From NCBI GenBank assembly GCA_014860455.1, contig JACZJQ010000277.1, positions 1-45,678 of the forward strand: 45,678 nt of DNA. Reading direction: 5' to 3'. Position 1 is the stretch's first letter. Every line of letters begins with the position of its first letter. Made by a program: the position numbers and the translations under genes. Origin of the DNA: Bryobacteraceae bacterium. Lineage in GTDB: Bacteria > Acidobacteriota > Terriglobia > Bryobacterales > Bryobacteraceae. Of this stretch, positions 8,617-17,522 are shown in pieces. The notes under the pieces were generated by a model. It was given only the letters and a program-made list of their open reading frames with translations, searched no databases and was not told the origin of the DNA.

Positions 8617-11250
8617 ATGGGTCTTTTCTTTCTGCTGGCGGCGATCTCCGTCGGCGGAGTTGTCGTTGGTCCGACAGGCGAGCCAGTGGCCGGCGCGAAG
8701 GTCTCATTGCGCGATGCCAGTCAGGCCGAATTGCGATCCACGCTCAGCGGACCCGACGGCCGCTTCGCCCTCGAATCCGCCCCGCCGGGCGTCTTTCTGC
8801 TGAAAGTCGAACTGCCTCCGTTCGCTCCTTGGGAGGGGCGTGTTCGCGTCATTGGTGGCCGCCAACTGGAGAAGGCGGTGCGTCTGGACATGAGCCCCGT
8901 ACGATCCGAGATCACCGTCATGGCTGAACCGGGCCGCGCCGTCGATCTTGTCGACTCGCCCGTCCAGGTCAACGCGATCGCGTCCAGCCAGATCGGCGAA
9001 CGCGCCAAAACCGTCCTGTCCGAAGCCCTGGCCGGCGAACCCGGCGTCGCCGAGCAGAGGACCTCCGCGGGCATGGGCGGCGTCTTCGTGCGCGGACTGA
9101 CGGGCAAGAACGTCGCCGTCTACCGCGATGGCTTCCGTGCCACAACCAGCGTCCAGCGCGGCGGCGTAAGCACCTTCTTCAACCTCGCCGACGCCTCCCG
9201 CCTCGACCGTATCGAAATCGTCCGCGGACCCTCGGCCTCCGAATACGGCTCGGACGCCGTCGGCGGCACCGTTAATCTCGTCTCCCAGGCGCCTGCCCTG
9301 GCCGTGAAGGGCCGCGAAACGCATATGGAGGGATCGTCGTTCTTCCGCAGCGCCGACAACTCCTTCGGCAGCGACGCCCTCATCCGCTATGCCGGCGAAA
9401 GGACCTCTGCCGGCCTCTCGGCGTCGGGCCGCCGCGTCAACCGCCTCCGCACCGGGCAGGGCATCGACAGCCGCGGCGCCCTCACACGTTTCTTCGGCCT
9501 GCCCGCGGAAACCGCGGACGGCCGTCTCCCGGACACCGGCTTCACCCAATTCGGCGGCGCCATCCATGCCCAGTGGATGCCCACGCCCGACCGCCACCTC
9601 GCCGCCCGCTACGAACGAGCCCAGCAGGACGGCGGCAAACGCTACGACCAACTCATGGGCGGCGACGGCAACCTGATCGCCGATCTGCGCAACCTCATGG
9701 GCGACTTCGGCTGGCTCCGCTACCAGCAGTTCGGCCGCGGCCCCATTCAGAACTGGTCCGCCGGCGTCTCCTACAACGCCCAGCGCGAGGAACGCGTCAA
9801 CCAGGGCGGCCAGGGCAACCCGCTCGGCCGCATCACCCACCAATACGAAAAGCTGCGCTCCTGGGGCGGTCAGGGCCGCGTTTCAGGCCAGGCCGCCCGG
9901 CATAGCTATTCCGCCGGCGCAGAGAGCTACTGGGAAGGCGTCCGCGCCCCCGCCTTCACCTTCGATCCATCGACCGGCGCCGTGGCGCTTTCCCGCCCCA
10001 GGGTCCCGGACCGCGCCCGTTATGCCAGCCACGGCATCCACGCCCAGGATGCCTGGGAGGACAGTGGACGCCGGCTCAGGCTGACCGGCGCCATCCGCTA
10101 TTCCGCCGCCCAATACCGTTCCCGCGCAGCCGATAACCCAGCCGGCATCGCCCCGCTGTGGCCCGACGACAAATGGTCCGGCGGCGCCTGGAGCGGTCGC
10201 GCCGGCGCTGTCGCCAAACTCGGCGAAACGGCCAGCGTCACGGCCAACTATAGCCGCGGCTTTCGCGCCCCCAACATGACCGACCTCGGAACGCTCGGCC
10301 TCCAGGGCAACGGCTTTTTTGAAACGTCGGCCACAATGATCGCCGGACTCGGCGGCATCGTGGGCGACCGGTCAGACGACCAGGCCGCGCCCTCGGGAAA
10401 GCCTGTCAGCCAGTTGCGCCCGGAAACCTCCGACAGCTTCGAAACTGGACTCCGCCTGCGCCGCGGCGGCGTTCAGGCCGACGTCTCTGTCTTCCACCTG
10501 CGCATGAACGCCACCATCGTCTCGCGGACCCTGCTGCTCCCCCAGGGCGCCACCGGCTCTTCGCTCGGCGGACAACTTATCACCTCACAACTGAGTTCCG
10601 GCGCCGTCTACGTCGCCGAGGCGGCCAACCCTGGGCTTGTGCGCGCCAACTCAGGCGGCGCCAGGCTGAACGGCGTCGAGCAACGCATCCAGGCCAAACT
10701 CGCCTGGGGCTTCCTCGTGTCGCAGAACTTCACCTGGGTCCGCGCCGCCGATCCCGAAACCGGTCTGCCGCCTGACATCGAGCCCGGCGTCCCCGCTCCC
10801 ACCGGCCATGCCGCGCTTCTTTGGGCGCCCGCCTCCCGCCGCGTGTGGGTGGAATTGTTCGCCGAAGCCGCCATGCGGCAGTCCCGGCTCTCTTCGCTGG
10901 CTTTGGCCGACCGCCGCATCGGCGCCGCCCGGTCGCGCTCCAACATCGCATCGTTTTTCCGCAACGGCGCCACCGCCCGCGGACTGGTGGCGAATGGAGT
11001 CCTGCTGGCAACCGGCGAGACGCTCTCCCAGGTCCAGGCGCGTGTCCTCGGCGCCAGCGATTCAGCGCTCCTGTTTACCGCCATTCCCGGATACACTGCG
11101 TTAGGCATCCGCGCCGGCATACCCCTGGGCAAGGCTGTGGACCTGATGGCCGAGGCTTCAAATTTGGGTGACCGCAACTACCGCGGCTTGGGGTGGGGTG
11201 TCGACGCGCCGGGCCGCGCCGTTAGTCTGCGGTTGAAGTACCGGTTCTAA
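8617..11250 (+). CDS. TonB-dependent outer-membrane receptor with N-terminal regulatory-like domain
   Basis: About 877 residues. A short hydrophobic N-terminus is followed by a carboxypeptidase-regulatory-like beta domain (GVVVGPTGEPVAGAKVSLRD, about 14-95), a plug domain (about 105-235, with VFVRGLTGKNVAVYRDG and IEIVRGPSASEYGSDAVGG) and a 22-strand-type barrel ending in SLRLKYRF. The plug resembles siderophore/vitamin receptors rather than the giant Oar-like type found elsewhere in this window. The substrate cannot be told. ATG 8617 is preferred over GTG 8614; the weak signal-peptide charge leaves the start uncertain. It follows the pseudopilin gene after 24 bases in the same frame, and its 3' end overlaps the opposing dedA-like gene by 29 bases. 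Confidence 0.88.
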   Translation: MGLFFLLAAISVGGVVVGPTGEPVAGAKVSLRDASQAELRSTLSGPDGRFALESAPPGVFLLKVELPPFAPWEGRVRVIGGRQLEKAVRLDMSPVRSEITVMAEPGRAVDLVDSPVQVNAIASSQIGERAKTVLSEALAGEPGVAEQRTSAGMGGVFVRGLTGKNVAVYRDGFRATTSVQRGGVSTFFNLADASRLDRIEIVRGPSASEYGSDAVGGTVNLVSQAPALAVKGRETHMEGSSFFRSADNSFGSDALIRYAGERTSAGLSASGRRVNRLRTGQGIDSRGALTRFFGLPAETADGRLPDTGFTQFGGAIHAQWMPTPDRHLAARYERAQQDGGKRYDQLMGGDGNLIADLRNLMGDFGWLRYQQFGRGPIQNWSAGVSYNAQREERVNQGGQGNPLGRITHQYEKLRSWGGQGRVSGQAARHSYSAGAESYWEGVRAPAFTFDPSTGAVALSRPRVPDRARYASHGIHAQDAWEDSGRRLRLTGAIRYSAAQYRSRAADNPAGIAPLWPDDKWSGGAWSGRAGAVAKLGETASVTANYSRGFRAPNMTDLGTLGLQGNGFFETSATMIAGLGGIVGDRSDDQAAPSGKPVSQLRPETSDSFETGLRLRRGGVQADVSVFHLRMNATIVSRTLLLPQGATGSSLGGQLITSQLSSGAVYVAEAANPGLVRANSGGARLNGVEQRIQAKLAWGFLVSQNFTWVRAADPETGLPPDIEPGVPAPTGHAALLWAPASRRVWVELFAEAAMRQSRLSSLALADRRIGAARSRSNIASFFRNGATARGLVANGVLLATGETLSQVQARVLGASDSALLFTAIPGYTALGIRAGIPLGKAVDLMAEASNLGDRNYRGLGWGVDAPGRAVSLRLKYRF

Positions 11251-11896
11251 CAGGTTTGGCCCGCGCAGACTTGATCAGTTCAAACGCAACCGGCAGCACC
11301 GATACGAAAATGATGCCGACAATCACCTTCTCGAAGTGCTCTCTCACCACTGCCACATTGCCCAGCGAGTAGCCCAGCATGGTGAGGCTGAAGACCCAGC
11401 CGATGCCGCCGAAAATATTGAACGAAAGGAACCTCGGATAGCTCATCCCGGCAACCCCGGCGACGAAGGGGGCGAAGGTCCGGATGATGGGGATAAAGCG
11501 GGCGTAGATGATCGTCTTGCCGCCGTGCTTCTCGTAGAACTCATGCGTCCGGATCAGGTGCTCGCGCTTGAAGAAACGCGAGTCGGGACGGTCGAAGATG
11601 CGGGCCCCGGTGCTGCGCCCCAGCATGTATCCGACGGCATCACCGACAATCGCCGCTACCATCAACGCGATGTTGATGGTGACGATGTTCAGCCCTCCCG
11701 CGCCGGCCACCACCCCCACCGTAAACAGCAGTGAATCGCCTGGCAGGAAAAACCCCACCAGCAGCCCGGTCTCCGCGAAGACGATGGCGAACAGCAGAGC
11801 ATAGCCCCACCATCCTGCAAACACGGTTGTTAACAGAGCGAGCAGCCGCTCCGGGGTGGTCAGGATCCGGAGGAAGTCGATAACAGATTCAATCAT
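11222..11896 (-). CDS. DedA-family membrane protein
   Basis: The 224-residue protein has several hydrophobic segments and the DedA/SNARE-associated motifs: an acidic residue E42 in FAETGLLVGFFLPGDSLLF with D54, GDAVGYMLGR near 85, and the paired arginines R133 and R139 in IYARFIPIIRTFAPFVAG. In characterised DedA proteins these residues support proton-coupled lipid (undecaprenyl phosphate or phosphatidylethanolamine) translocation across the inner membrane. Its last codons lie antisense to the end of the TonB receptor gene. It starts 24 bases downstream of the ppiD-like stop, so both may share one transcript. Confidence 0.9.
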   Translation of the reverse strand: MIESVIDFLRILTTPERLLALLTTVFAGWWGYALLFAIVFAETGLLVGFFLPGDSLLFTVGVVAGAGGLNIVTINIALMVAAIVGDAVGYMLGRSTGARIFDRPDSRFFKREHLIRTHEFYEKHGGKTIIYARFIPIIRTFAPFVAGVAGMSYPRFLSFNIFGGIGWVFSLTMLGYSLGNVAVVREHFEKVIVGIIFVSVLPVAFELIKSARAKPVRTGTSTAD

Positions 11897-11920
11897 GAGG
11901 AGTGAGAGCCGGCTGCCGGG

Positions 11921-13858
11921 TTAGCTGCGGTAGCTCTCCACCAGTTTCTGGATGTTCTCCTCGTAGATCTTCACTTTCTTGTCTTTGATCAGCTTGTTGA
12001 CGATCCCGTCGGTGAACATCTCGCGGCGCTCCTGGGCGCGGCGGGCTTTGATGCTATTGGTCAACTCCGCCCGCGACGCCGCAAGCTGCGTAAGGTCTGC
12101 CGGGATCCTCTCGATCACTTTGACGAAGGCCACGCCGCTGGGCAGGCGTAGCGGCGGCAGCATCGTGCCCACCGGCTTCCTGAAGGCTTCCTCGATCTGA
12201 ATGGCCGGGCCGATCGTCTCGATCTGGCCCCCGCGGGCCACGGCTTCCGAAGTAGTGACTGTGACGCCGGCCAGCTTGGCGGCGGCGGCCAGGTCGGGGT
12301 TTTCCTTCAGCCGGGCTTCGAGCTCATTCATCTTGTCCTGCATCAGGTTCTGGGCACGCATCTCGGTCAGTTGTGCACGGATCTGAGGGCTCATCTCCTC
12401 AAACGTCGACTGGCGCGGAGCGATGATCGCCGTCACCTGCGCGATCACCAGTTTGTTGTCGCCGATCGGGACGATGCTCGACACGCCACCCTGGGGCAGG
12501 TTCCTCACGGCATCTTCGAAATCGGCCGAGACGCCGACCTCCGGCATCGGATCGCCTTGTCCGGCGGCCTCGACGCGAGCCACGGCGATCCCGTTGTCGC
12601 GGGCGATCTTCTCGGCCTCGGCGGCCGAACGGATCAGCGCCGTGCGGATCTCGGTGGCCAAGCTCTGCATCCGGTTGTAGATCTGGTCGCGGGCGATGTC
12701 CTGGCGGATCTCATCCTTCACTTCCTCGAACGGACGCAGCCGCGCCTGTTCCTTCTTCGTCACCTGGATGATGTGGAAGCCATACTGCGTCGTCACGACG
12801 TCGCTGATCTGGCCAGGCTGAATCGAGAACGCGGTTTTCTCGAACTCCGGTACCGTCTGGCCGCGAACCAGCCAGCCCAGGTCGCCGCCCTTCACCGAAC
12901 TGCCCGGATCGTCGGAATTGTCCTTGGCAAGCTGGGCGAAATCGCCGCCCGAACGGAGCTTCTTCAGCAGATCCTGGGCCTTCACCTTCAACTTCTCCAC
13001 CTCGGCGGCGGGCTTGTCGGTGGTCATCAGTAGGATGTGGCGCGCCTCAACGCGATCCGGCGTCTTGAACCGCTCCTGCTGCTGCATGTAGGCGGCCTGG
13101 AGCGTCGAGTCAGGCACTGTGAACGACCGGGCGATGGTGGGCTCGTCGATGCCAAAGATCAGGTAGCCGCGCTTTTCGGGGGACTTGTAAGCGCTCTTGC
13201 CGCGCTCGTAGAACTCCCGCATCTCCTGCTCGCTGGGTGCGGCCTGCGCCCGGAACTTGTCGGGGCCAAGCACAAAGAAGCTCACCTTCACCTTTTCGTT
13301 GCCCTGGCGAAACTCCTCTTCCACCTCGGCGGGCGTCACCACAACGCCTTCAATCGCTAGTGAGATCAGCTTCGTCGCCAGCGCCTGCTTCTCCACCGAA
13401 CTTTCGAACTCGGGGATCGAAATGTTCTGCTGGGCGAGGAAAGCCCCGTAAGTCTCCTTACCGACGAACTTGCCGCTGGCGTCAAACAGCTGCGGGATCA
13501 GGCTGGCGATCGTCTTGCTCAGTTCCTGTTCGGAGAGCTTGAAGCCCATCTGCTTGGCCTGGAAGGCCAGAGCCCGGTCGGCCACGATCTGCTTCACGAA
13601 CATCGGGATGTAGATGCTCTCCATGCCCCGCTGAATGCTGCCGCCGCGCATCTCGCGGTCGACGATGCGGCGGATGTCGAGCACAGTCAGAGCTTCATCG
13701 CCGATTTCGGCCACGATCTGCGGATTCGATTCGCCCCCGCCCACTAGGCCGCTATAGCCCGGCACCAGTGTAATCACCATGGACAGCGCGACGAGGCCGA
13801 GGAGGAAGCCGAGGACGTATCGGACAGACTTCTCCCGGCTGCGGAACAGGTCAAACAT
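11921..13858 (-). CDS. PpiD/SurA-type membrane-anchored peptidyl-prolyl isomerase
   Basis: The 645-residue protein has a single N-terminal membrane helix (about 13-33), a SurA_N-like chaperone domain (about 45-190), a parvulin domain (about 269-368, EARHILLM and GDLGWLVRGQTVPEFE, ending YGFHIIQV) and a second chaperone-like part. This is the PpiD layout: a periplasmic folding factor at the Sec exit. An AGGAGA ribosome site lies 9 bases before the ATG. A promoter with a perfect TATAAT lies just upstream (13908-13935), and an IS1380-type element begins less than 100 bases from the start codon. Confidence 0.9.
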   Translation of the reverse strand: MFDLFRSREKSVRYVLGFLLGLVALSMVITLVPGYSGLVGGGESNPQIVAEIGDEALTVLDIRRIVDREMRGGSIQRGMESIYIPMFVKQIVADRALAFQAKQMGFKLSEQELSKTIASLIPQLFDASGKFVGKETYGAFLAQQNISIPEFESSVEKQALATKLISLAIEGVVVTPAEVEEEFRQGNEKVKVSFFVLGPDKFRAQAAPSEQEMREFYERGKSAYKSPEKRGYLIFGIDEPTIARSFTVPDSTLQAAYMQQQERFKTPDRVEARHILLMTTDKPAAEVEKLKVKAQDLLKKLRSGGDFAQLAKDNSDDPGSSVKGGDLGWLVRGQTVPEFEKTAFSIQPGQISDVVTTQYGFHIIQVTKKEQARLRPFEEVKDEIRQDIARDQIYNRMQSLATEIRTALIRSAAEAEKIARDNGIAVARVEAAGQGDPMPEVGVSADFEDAVRNLPQGGVSSIVPIGDNKLVIAQVTAIIAPRQSTFEEMSPQIRAQLTEMRAQNLMQDKMNELEARLKENPDLAAAAKLAGVTVTTSEAVARGGQIETIGPAIQIEEAFRKPVGTMLPPLRLPSGVAFVKVIERIPADLTQLAASRAELTNSIKARRAQERREMFTDGIVNKLIKDKKVKIYEENIQKLVESYRS

Positions 13859-13907
13859 TGAAACAGTCTCCTAGCGCGTGCGTCGAACGCGATTGCACGC
13901 AATTACC

Positions 13908-13935
13908 ATTATATCCAGCCCGGACGCCCCGTCAG
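13908..13935 (-). promoter_or_regulatory. Candidate sigma-70 promoter of the ppiD-like gene
   Basis: On the minus strand CTGACG (13930-13935) is followed by a 16-base spacer and a perfect TATAAT (13908-13913). The predicted start point is about 40 bases before the ppiD ATG. The left end of the insertion sequence lies about 17 bases upstream of the -35 box, leaving the promoter intact. Confidence 0.55.
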
Positions 13936-13951
13936 CAAGCGGGCGGGGCGG

Positions 13952-13972
13952 CCCCTAATCCGTCCGTAAGGG
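13952..13972 (+). repeat. Left terminal inverted repeat of the IS1380-type element
   Basis: It begins CCCCTAATCCG and ends GTAAGGG. Compared with the reverse complement of the right repeat it differs at three positions (4, 12 and 14). Confidence 0.8.
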
Positions 13973-14062
13973 ATTTCGGAGTGCCGGCGGGAGGCCGATG
14001 GAATGGGGCCGAGATGGGGGCTGCGAGTTTCACCCAGTGGGTGCGTAATTGCTACAGGGTAG

Positions 14063-15494
14063 ATGATGAGTCTGTCGAACAAGTCAAAGCGTTCTCCCGC
14101 CGCGGGCGAACTGCCCTTCCAGTACGACTGGGAGCCGGCTGAGCAAGTGCTGTCGGCCTATGCGGGAATCCCGCTTTTTGTGCGGGCGGCTCGCTCGTTC
14201 GGAGTGCCTGAAAGCGTGGCGCGGAATCTGTCTCTGAAGCAGCGCCAGCGCGGCTTCGACGAAGCGACCTATGTGGAGAGCTTCCTGGCTCTGAACGCCC
14301 TGGGCGGCGACTGCCTGGAGGACTTCGACCGATTGCGCGAAGATGTTGGCCTGGCCGAGATGCTTGGGCACGAGGTGCCGAGTCCGGAAGAGGCACGGAA
14401 ATTTCTGTACCGGTTTCATGACGAGAGCCGGATCGGCACGGCGCAGCAGGAACTGCCCGTGGGACAGGTGAGCTATATTCCCACTGAGGGCGAAGCGTTG
14501 CGTGCTCTGGCGCAGGTGAATCAGGATCTGGTGCAAGCGTTGGGGCGGCGGTGTGCGGAGCACAAGATCGCCACCATCGACCTGGATTCGACGGTGATCG
14601 AAAGCTGGAAGCGGGAAGCCAAGCCGGTCTACCAAGGTGGGACTGGCTCCCAGTCGGTGCTGGCGCTGTGGGCGGAGATGGATTTGGCGGTGGCCGATGA
14701 GTTTCGGGACGGCAACGTGGCGGCGCATACGGAGTTGCTGGGTGGGACCAAGCGGGCTTTTAGGGCGCTGTCGGAGACGGTCGAACAGCGCTACTTCCGG
14801 GGGCGATTCGGCCTGCTACGACCAGCAGTTGTTGATGTGGCTGAGGAACCGGAGCAGGCAGGGTGCGCCGGAGGGCTATATCGGATTTGCCGTTAGTGCG
14901 CGCATGAGCGAGTCGCTGCAGAGCAAGATCCGAATGCTGCCGGAGGCGGGCTGGCGGCCATACCGTGAAGATGCCGAGGTGATTTGCGAGTGTGCGGAGT
15001 TGCCGTGGGATCCGGTGGAGCGAACAGTGGGGAATGTGCTTGATGAGGTGCGCTATCTGGTTATCCGGGTGCGGCGCCGGCAGGGCACGCTGTTCAACGA
15101 TGGAGCACTGACCAAGCACTACGCGGTGGTCACCAACCGATTCGATTTTGACGGCAAGCGCCTGCTGGAGTGGCATCGGGAGAAGGCTGGTTCGATCGAA
15201 GCGCTGCACCACGGGTTGAAGAACGAGTTGGCGGTCGGCGTGATGCCCTGCGCACGCTTCGGGGCCAATGCGGCGTGGCTGCGCCTGGCGGTGATCGCGC
15301 ACAATGTGCTGACGGCATTGAAGCGGGTGGCACTGAACGAGAAGTGGTTGCACGCACGGCCCAAACGGCTGAGATTTCACTTTTTCTGCTCGCCTGGCAA
15401 GTTGATCCACCATGCGCGGAGCATCATCGCAACCGTGCAACGCAGGGCGGCCGTACTGGCCGAAGCCTGGGCTCTGCTGCCAAGCCCGGCGTAA
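14063..15494 (+). pseudogene. IS1380-family transposase, frameshifted
   Basis: The first part (from ATG 14063) holds the N-terminal region and first catalytic Asp (ATIDLDSTVIESW). It then runs into a five-G tract at 14809-14813, after which the family motif RGDSACY with the second catalytic Asp continues in the +1 frame. The catalytic Glu follows in EWHREKAGSIEALHHG, and the frame ends at 15494. Reading four Gs instead of five restores YFRGDSACYDQQLL and a full protein of about 476 residues. IS1380 transposases are normally one uninterrupted frame, so this is either a real inactivating one-base insertion or a homopolymer sequencing error. Confidence 0.85.
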
Positions 15495-15701
15495 GTGTTA
15501 TTGGGCATGCTCAACAAGAAATGATGGTTGGCGGAATCGCCATTTTCCAGCCGGGACGAAGTGTCAATCGGTTACGGGAAAAACCTCAAGTAACCGCGAC
15601 GTCACGCCAACCCCAACCGTTCCGTCTCCACGGACACAGCACATCCTACGGCTCCGTCGTGCAAAACGCGCACTGCCCCACCCAACCAACACCCACGTTC
15701 T

Positions 15702-15722
15702 CCCTTACAGGCGGATTACGGG
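15702..15722 (-). repeat. Right terminal inverted repeat of the IS1380-type element
   Basis: Read on the minus strand it begins CCCGTAATCCG and ends GTAAGGG, matching the left repeat at 18 of 21 positions. About 208 bases separate it from the transposase stop; that stretch shows no gene. Confidence 0.8.
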
Positions 15723-15751
15723 CGGCGCGGCGGAGGAGTTGCGCGCCGCCC
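15720..15751. other. Perfect GC hairpin at the IS right border; rest of the gap to rapZ without a gene
   Basis: GGGCGGCGCG (15720-15729) and CGCGCCGCCC (15742-15751) form a perfect 10-base stem with a 12-base loop. The left arm overlaps the IS end. No T-tract follows on either strand, so it is not a standard terminator. Between here and the rapZ stop at 15942 I see no convincing gene, only further small GC-rich inverted repeats (for example GCTGCCCCC against GGGG with GCAGC at about 15819-15850). Confidence 0.5.
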
Positions 15752-15941
15752 CTTGAGCCAGCATTCAGGTATGACCGCAAGACCACTGGCCGCGGTTGCA
15801 GGACCCAGCCAGACGGCGCTGCCCCCTTTTCTCCGAGGGGCACGCAGCACCATCCCTGGAAGATGCACCGACCGCGGGACAACCTCGCGGCTCAACCTCT
15901 TCTCCCTTATCGAACGCAAACGAGCGTGTTTGAGAGAATTT

Positions 15942-16895
15942 CTAGCTTTTTTCGATGTCCCGGTGCGAGATCCTGGCATGGTAGCCGGACTTCTGCAGCC
16001 GCTTGCCGATCTCCTCGGCCATCATCACCGAGCGGTGGCGGCCGCCGGTGCAACCGAAGGCGATGGTCAGATAGCTCTTGCCTTCGTGGATGTAGTGCGG
16101 CATCAGAAACAGCAGCATCGATGCCACGCGTTCGATGAACTCCTGCGTCTGCGGGTAGCTGCGGACGAATCGCGCCACGCGCGCATTGCGCCCGCTCAGG
16201 CTCTTGAACTCCGGGATGTAGTTCGGATTGGGCAGAAACCGGACGTCAAAGACCAGGTCGGCGTCGGTGGGCACGCCATGGCGGAAGCCGAAGCTCATCG
16301 ACGAGACCATCAGCCGGATATCGGTGGGCGAGCCGAAAGCCTCGACGATCCGCCGGCGCAACTGGTGGACGTTCATCTCCGACGTCATCAGCACATGGTC
16401 AGCCAGGGCGCGGATCGGCGCCAGCAGTTCGCGCTCGGTCAGCACGTTGCCCAGAACCGACCGGTCGTGGCCGAGCGGATGCGGCCGCCGGGTTTCGCTG
16501 AACCTGCGGACCAGCGTGTCGTCGCCGGCGTCGAGAAAGAGAAGGCGGGTGCGGATGTCGCGCTTGATCGCCGAATAGATGGCCGGAAAGCGCTTCAGCG
16601 ACTCACCCTCGCGGATATCCACCACCAGCGCCGCCCGCCGGATGTTCGGCGAATCCTTGGTGAGCTTGGCGAAGGTCGGGATCAGGTCGACCGGCAGATT
16701 GTCGACGGCGTAGTAGCCATTGTCTTCAAATGCCTTCAGGACGGTCGCCTTTCCCGACCCGCTCAAACCGGTGATCACGACCAGTTCGGGCGCCTGCTCA
16801 GAGACCGGCTTGGTTACGGGCTTTGTGACGGACTTCGGGGCGGGCGGCTCCGCCTTTCCTGCGCCCCCCGCCCCCGATTTCCTCGCTTTGGCCAT
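15942..16895 (-). CDS. rapZ: RapZ-family nucleotide-binding RNase adapter protein
   Basis: The 317-residue protein has a P-loop (GLSGSGKA, 43-50), the family segment GYYAVDNLPVDLIP, and the C-terminal GCTGGRHRS motif linked to ligand and RNA binding. In E. coli RapZ directs RNase E to the GlmZ small RNA to control glucosamine-6-phosphate synthesis; elsewhere its role is less clear. Two oddities are visible. The Walker A Ser/Thr after the lysine is Ala (codon GCG), and there is a 35-residue Lys/Pro/Ala-rich N-terminal extension. It starts 3 bases after hpf and ends the rpoN-hpf-rapZ cluster; no ptsN or hprK gene follows, unlike many relatives. Confidence 0.92.
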   Translation of the reverse strand: MAKARKSGAGGAGKAEPPAPKSVTKPVTKPVSEQAPELVVITGLSGSGKATVLKAFEDNGYYAVDNLPVDLIPTFAKLTKDSPNIRRAALVVDIREGESLKRFPAIYSAIKRDIRTRLLFLDAGDDTLVRRFSETRRPHPLGHDRSVLGNVLTERELLAPIRALADHVLMTSEMNVHQLRRRIVEAFGSPTDIRLMVSSMSFGFRHGVPTDADLVFDVRFLPNPNYIPEFKSLSGRNARVARFVRSYPQTQEFIERVASMLLFLMPHYIHEGKSYLTIAFGCTGGRHRSVMMAEEIGKRLQKSGYHARISHRDIEKS

Positions 16896-16898
16896 GGA

Positions 16899-17462
16899 TC
16901 AGGACTCGATCAGATCGACTTTGCCATCGCGTCGGCGCACCAGCACGCCCGTGCGGCCGGTTTCCGAGTCGGTGAACACAACATAGTCGCTGTCGCCGGG
17001 CATGGTCATCATGGCTTCCTCGGCGGTCATCGGTTTGCGGGACCCCCCGGCCTTCACCACCTTGGACGGCTTGGCGGCCTTCGCCGGCTTCTCCTTCTTT
17101 GCCGCTGCCCTGGTCTTGGCGGGCGCCGGCTTGGCGGCAGGCTCGGGGGTCTTGCGAACCGTTTCGCGATTCGTATCGCGGTATTTGGAGAGCATCTTGA
17201 TCGCCTGCTTCTCCACCTTGGCGACGGCATCCATGACGGCCGTGTACTGATCGGGTGCGCTGGCAACTCCAACCAGGGCCTGATCATAGAAGTTGATCCG
17301 CACCTCGGCGTGCTGCTGGTGGCGGACGGTCTGCAAGGCGACCTGCGCGACCTTCTCACCCCGCTTCTCGAGTAGTTTGGAGAGCTTGGCGAACTGCGTC
17401 GCCAGCTTCCGCTCCTGTGATGGGGTCAGTTTGTCTTGCTTTCCTGTGAAGGTGATGTTCAT
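16899..17462 (-). CDS. hpf: Long-form ribosome hibernation promoting factor
   Basis: The N-terminal domain (MNITFTGKQDKLTPSQERKL to about residue 100) matches HPF/RaiA, which binds the 30S decoding region. A linker rich in Lys, Ala and Pro (about 105-140) leads to a C-terminal domain (MTAEEAMMTMPGDSDYVVF, then RTGVLVRRRDGKVDLIE) found in long HPF proteins that dimerise to join two 70S ribosomes into 100S particles. The 187-residue length fits the long form. The gene lies 60 bases after rpoN and 3 bases before rapZ, the usual sigma-54 cluster order. Confidence 0.95.
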   Translation of the reverse strand: MNITFTGKQDKLTPSQERKLATQFAKLSKLLEKRGEKVAQVALQTVRHQQHAEVRINFYDQALVGVASAPDQYTAVMDAVAKVEKQAIKMLSKYRDTNRETVRKTPEPAAKPAPAKTRAAAKKEKPAKAAKPSKVVKAGGSRKPMTAEEAMMTMPGDSDYVVFTDSETGRTGVLVRRRDGKVDLIES

Positions 17463-17522
17463 AGCAGTGCCTTTCTGTCGGATTGTAGACGAACAGGCGC
17501 CGCCGCCGGGTGGCGTTAAGGA

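Larger units (their letters stand above)
13952..15722 (+). mobile_element. IS1380-family insertion sequence (about 1.77 kb)
   Basis: A transposase frame of the IS1380 DDE type is bounded by 21-base terminal inverted repeats that match at 18 of 21 positions (13952-13972 and 15702-15722). The size and single-gene layout fit the family. The sequence GGGCGG occurs just outside the left end (13946-13951) and across the right end (15720-15725); it could be a target duplication, but the local G/C-rich sequence makes the exact borders uncertain. The element sits between the ppiD promoter and the end of rapZ. The transposase is frameshifted, so this copy is probably not autonomous. Confidence 0.85.

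Noticed and set aside
14063-15494. Programmed frameshifting in the transposase
   Set aside because: The shift is +1 at a plain G run with no slippery heptamer of the usual -1 type, and the family normally has a single frame. An indel is the simpler explanation.
15566-15577. A weaker inverted-repeat candidate for the IS right end (AATCGGTTACGG against 13964-13975)
   Set aside because: Only 10 of 12 bases match and the repeat at 15702-15722 is longer and better, so this is internal to the element.
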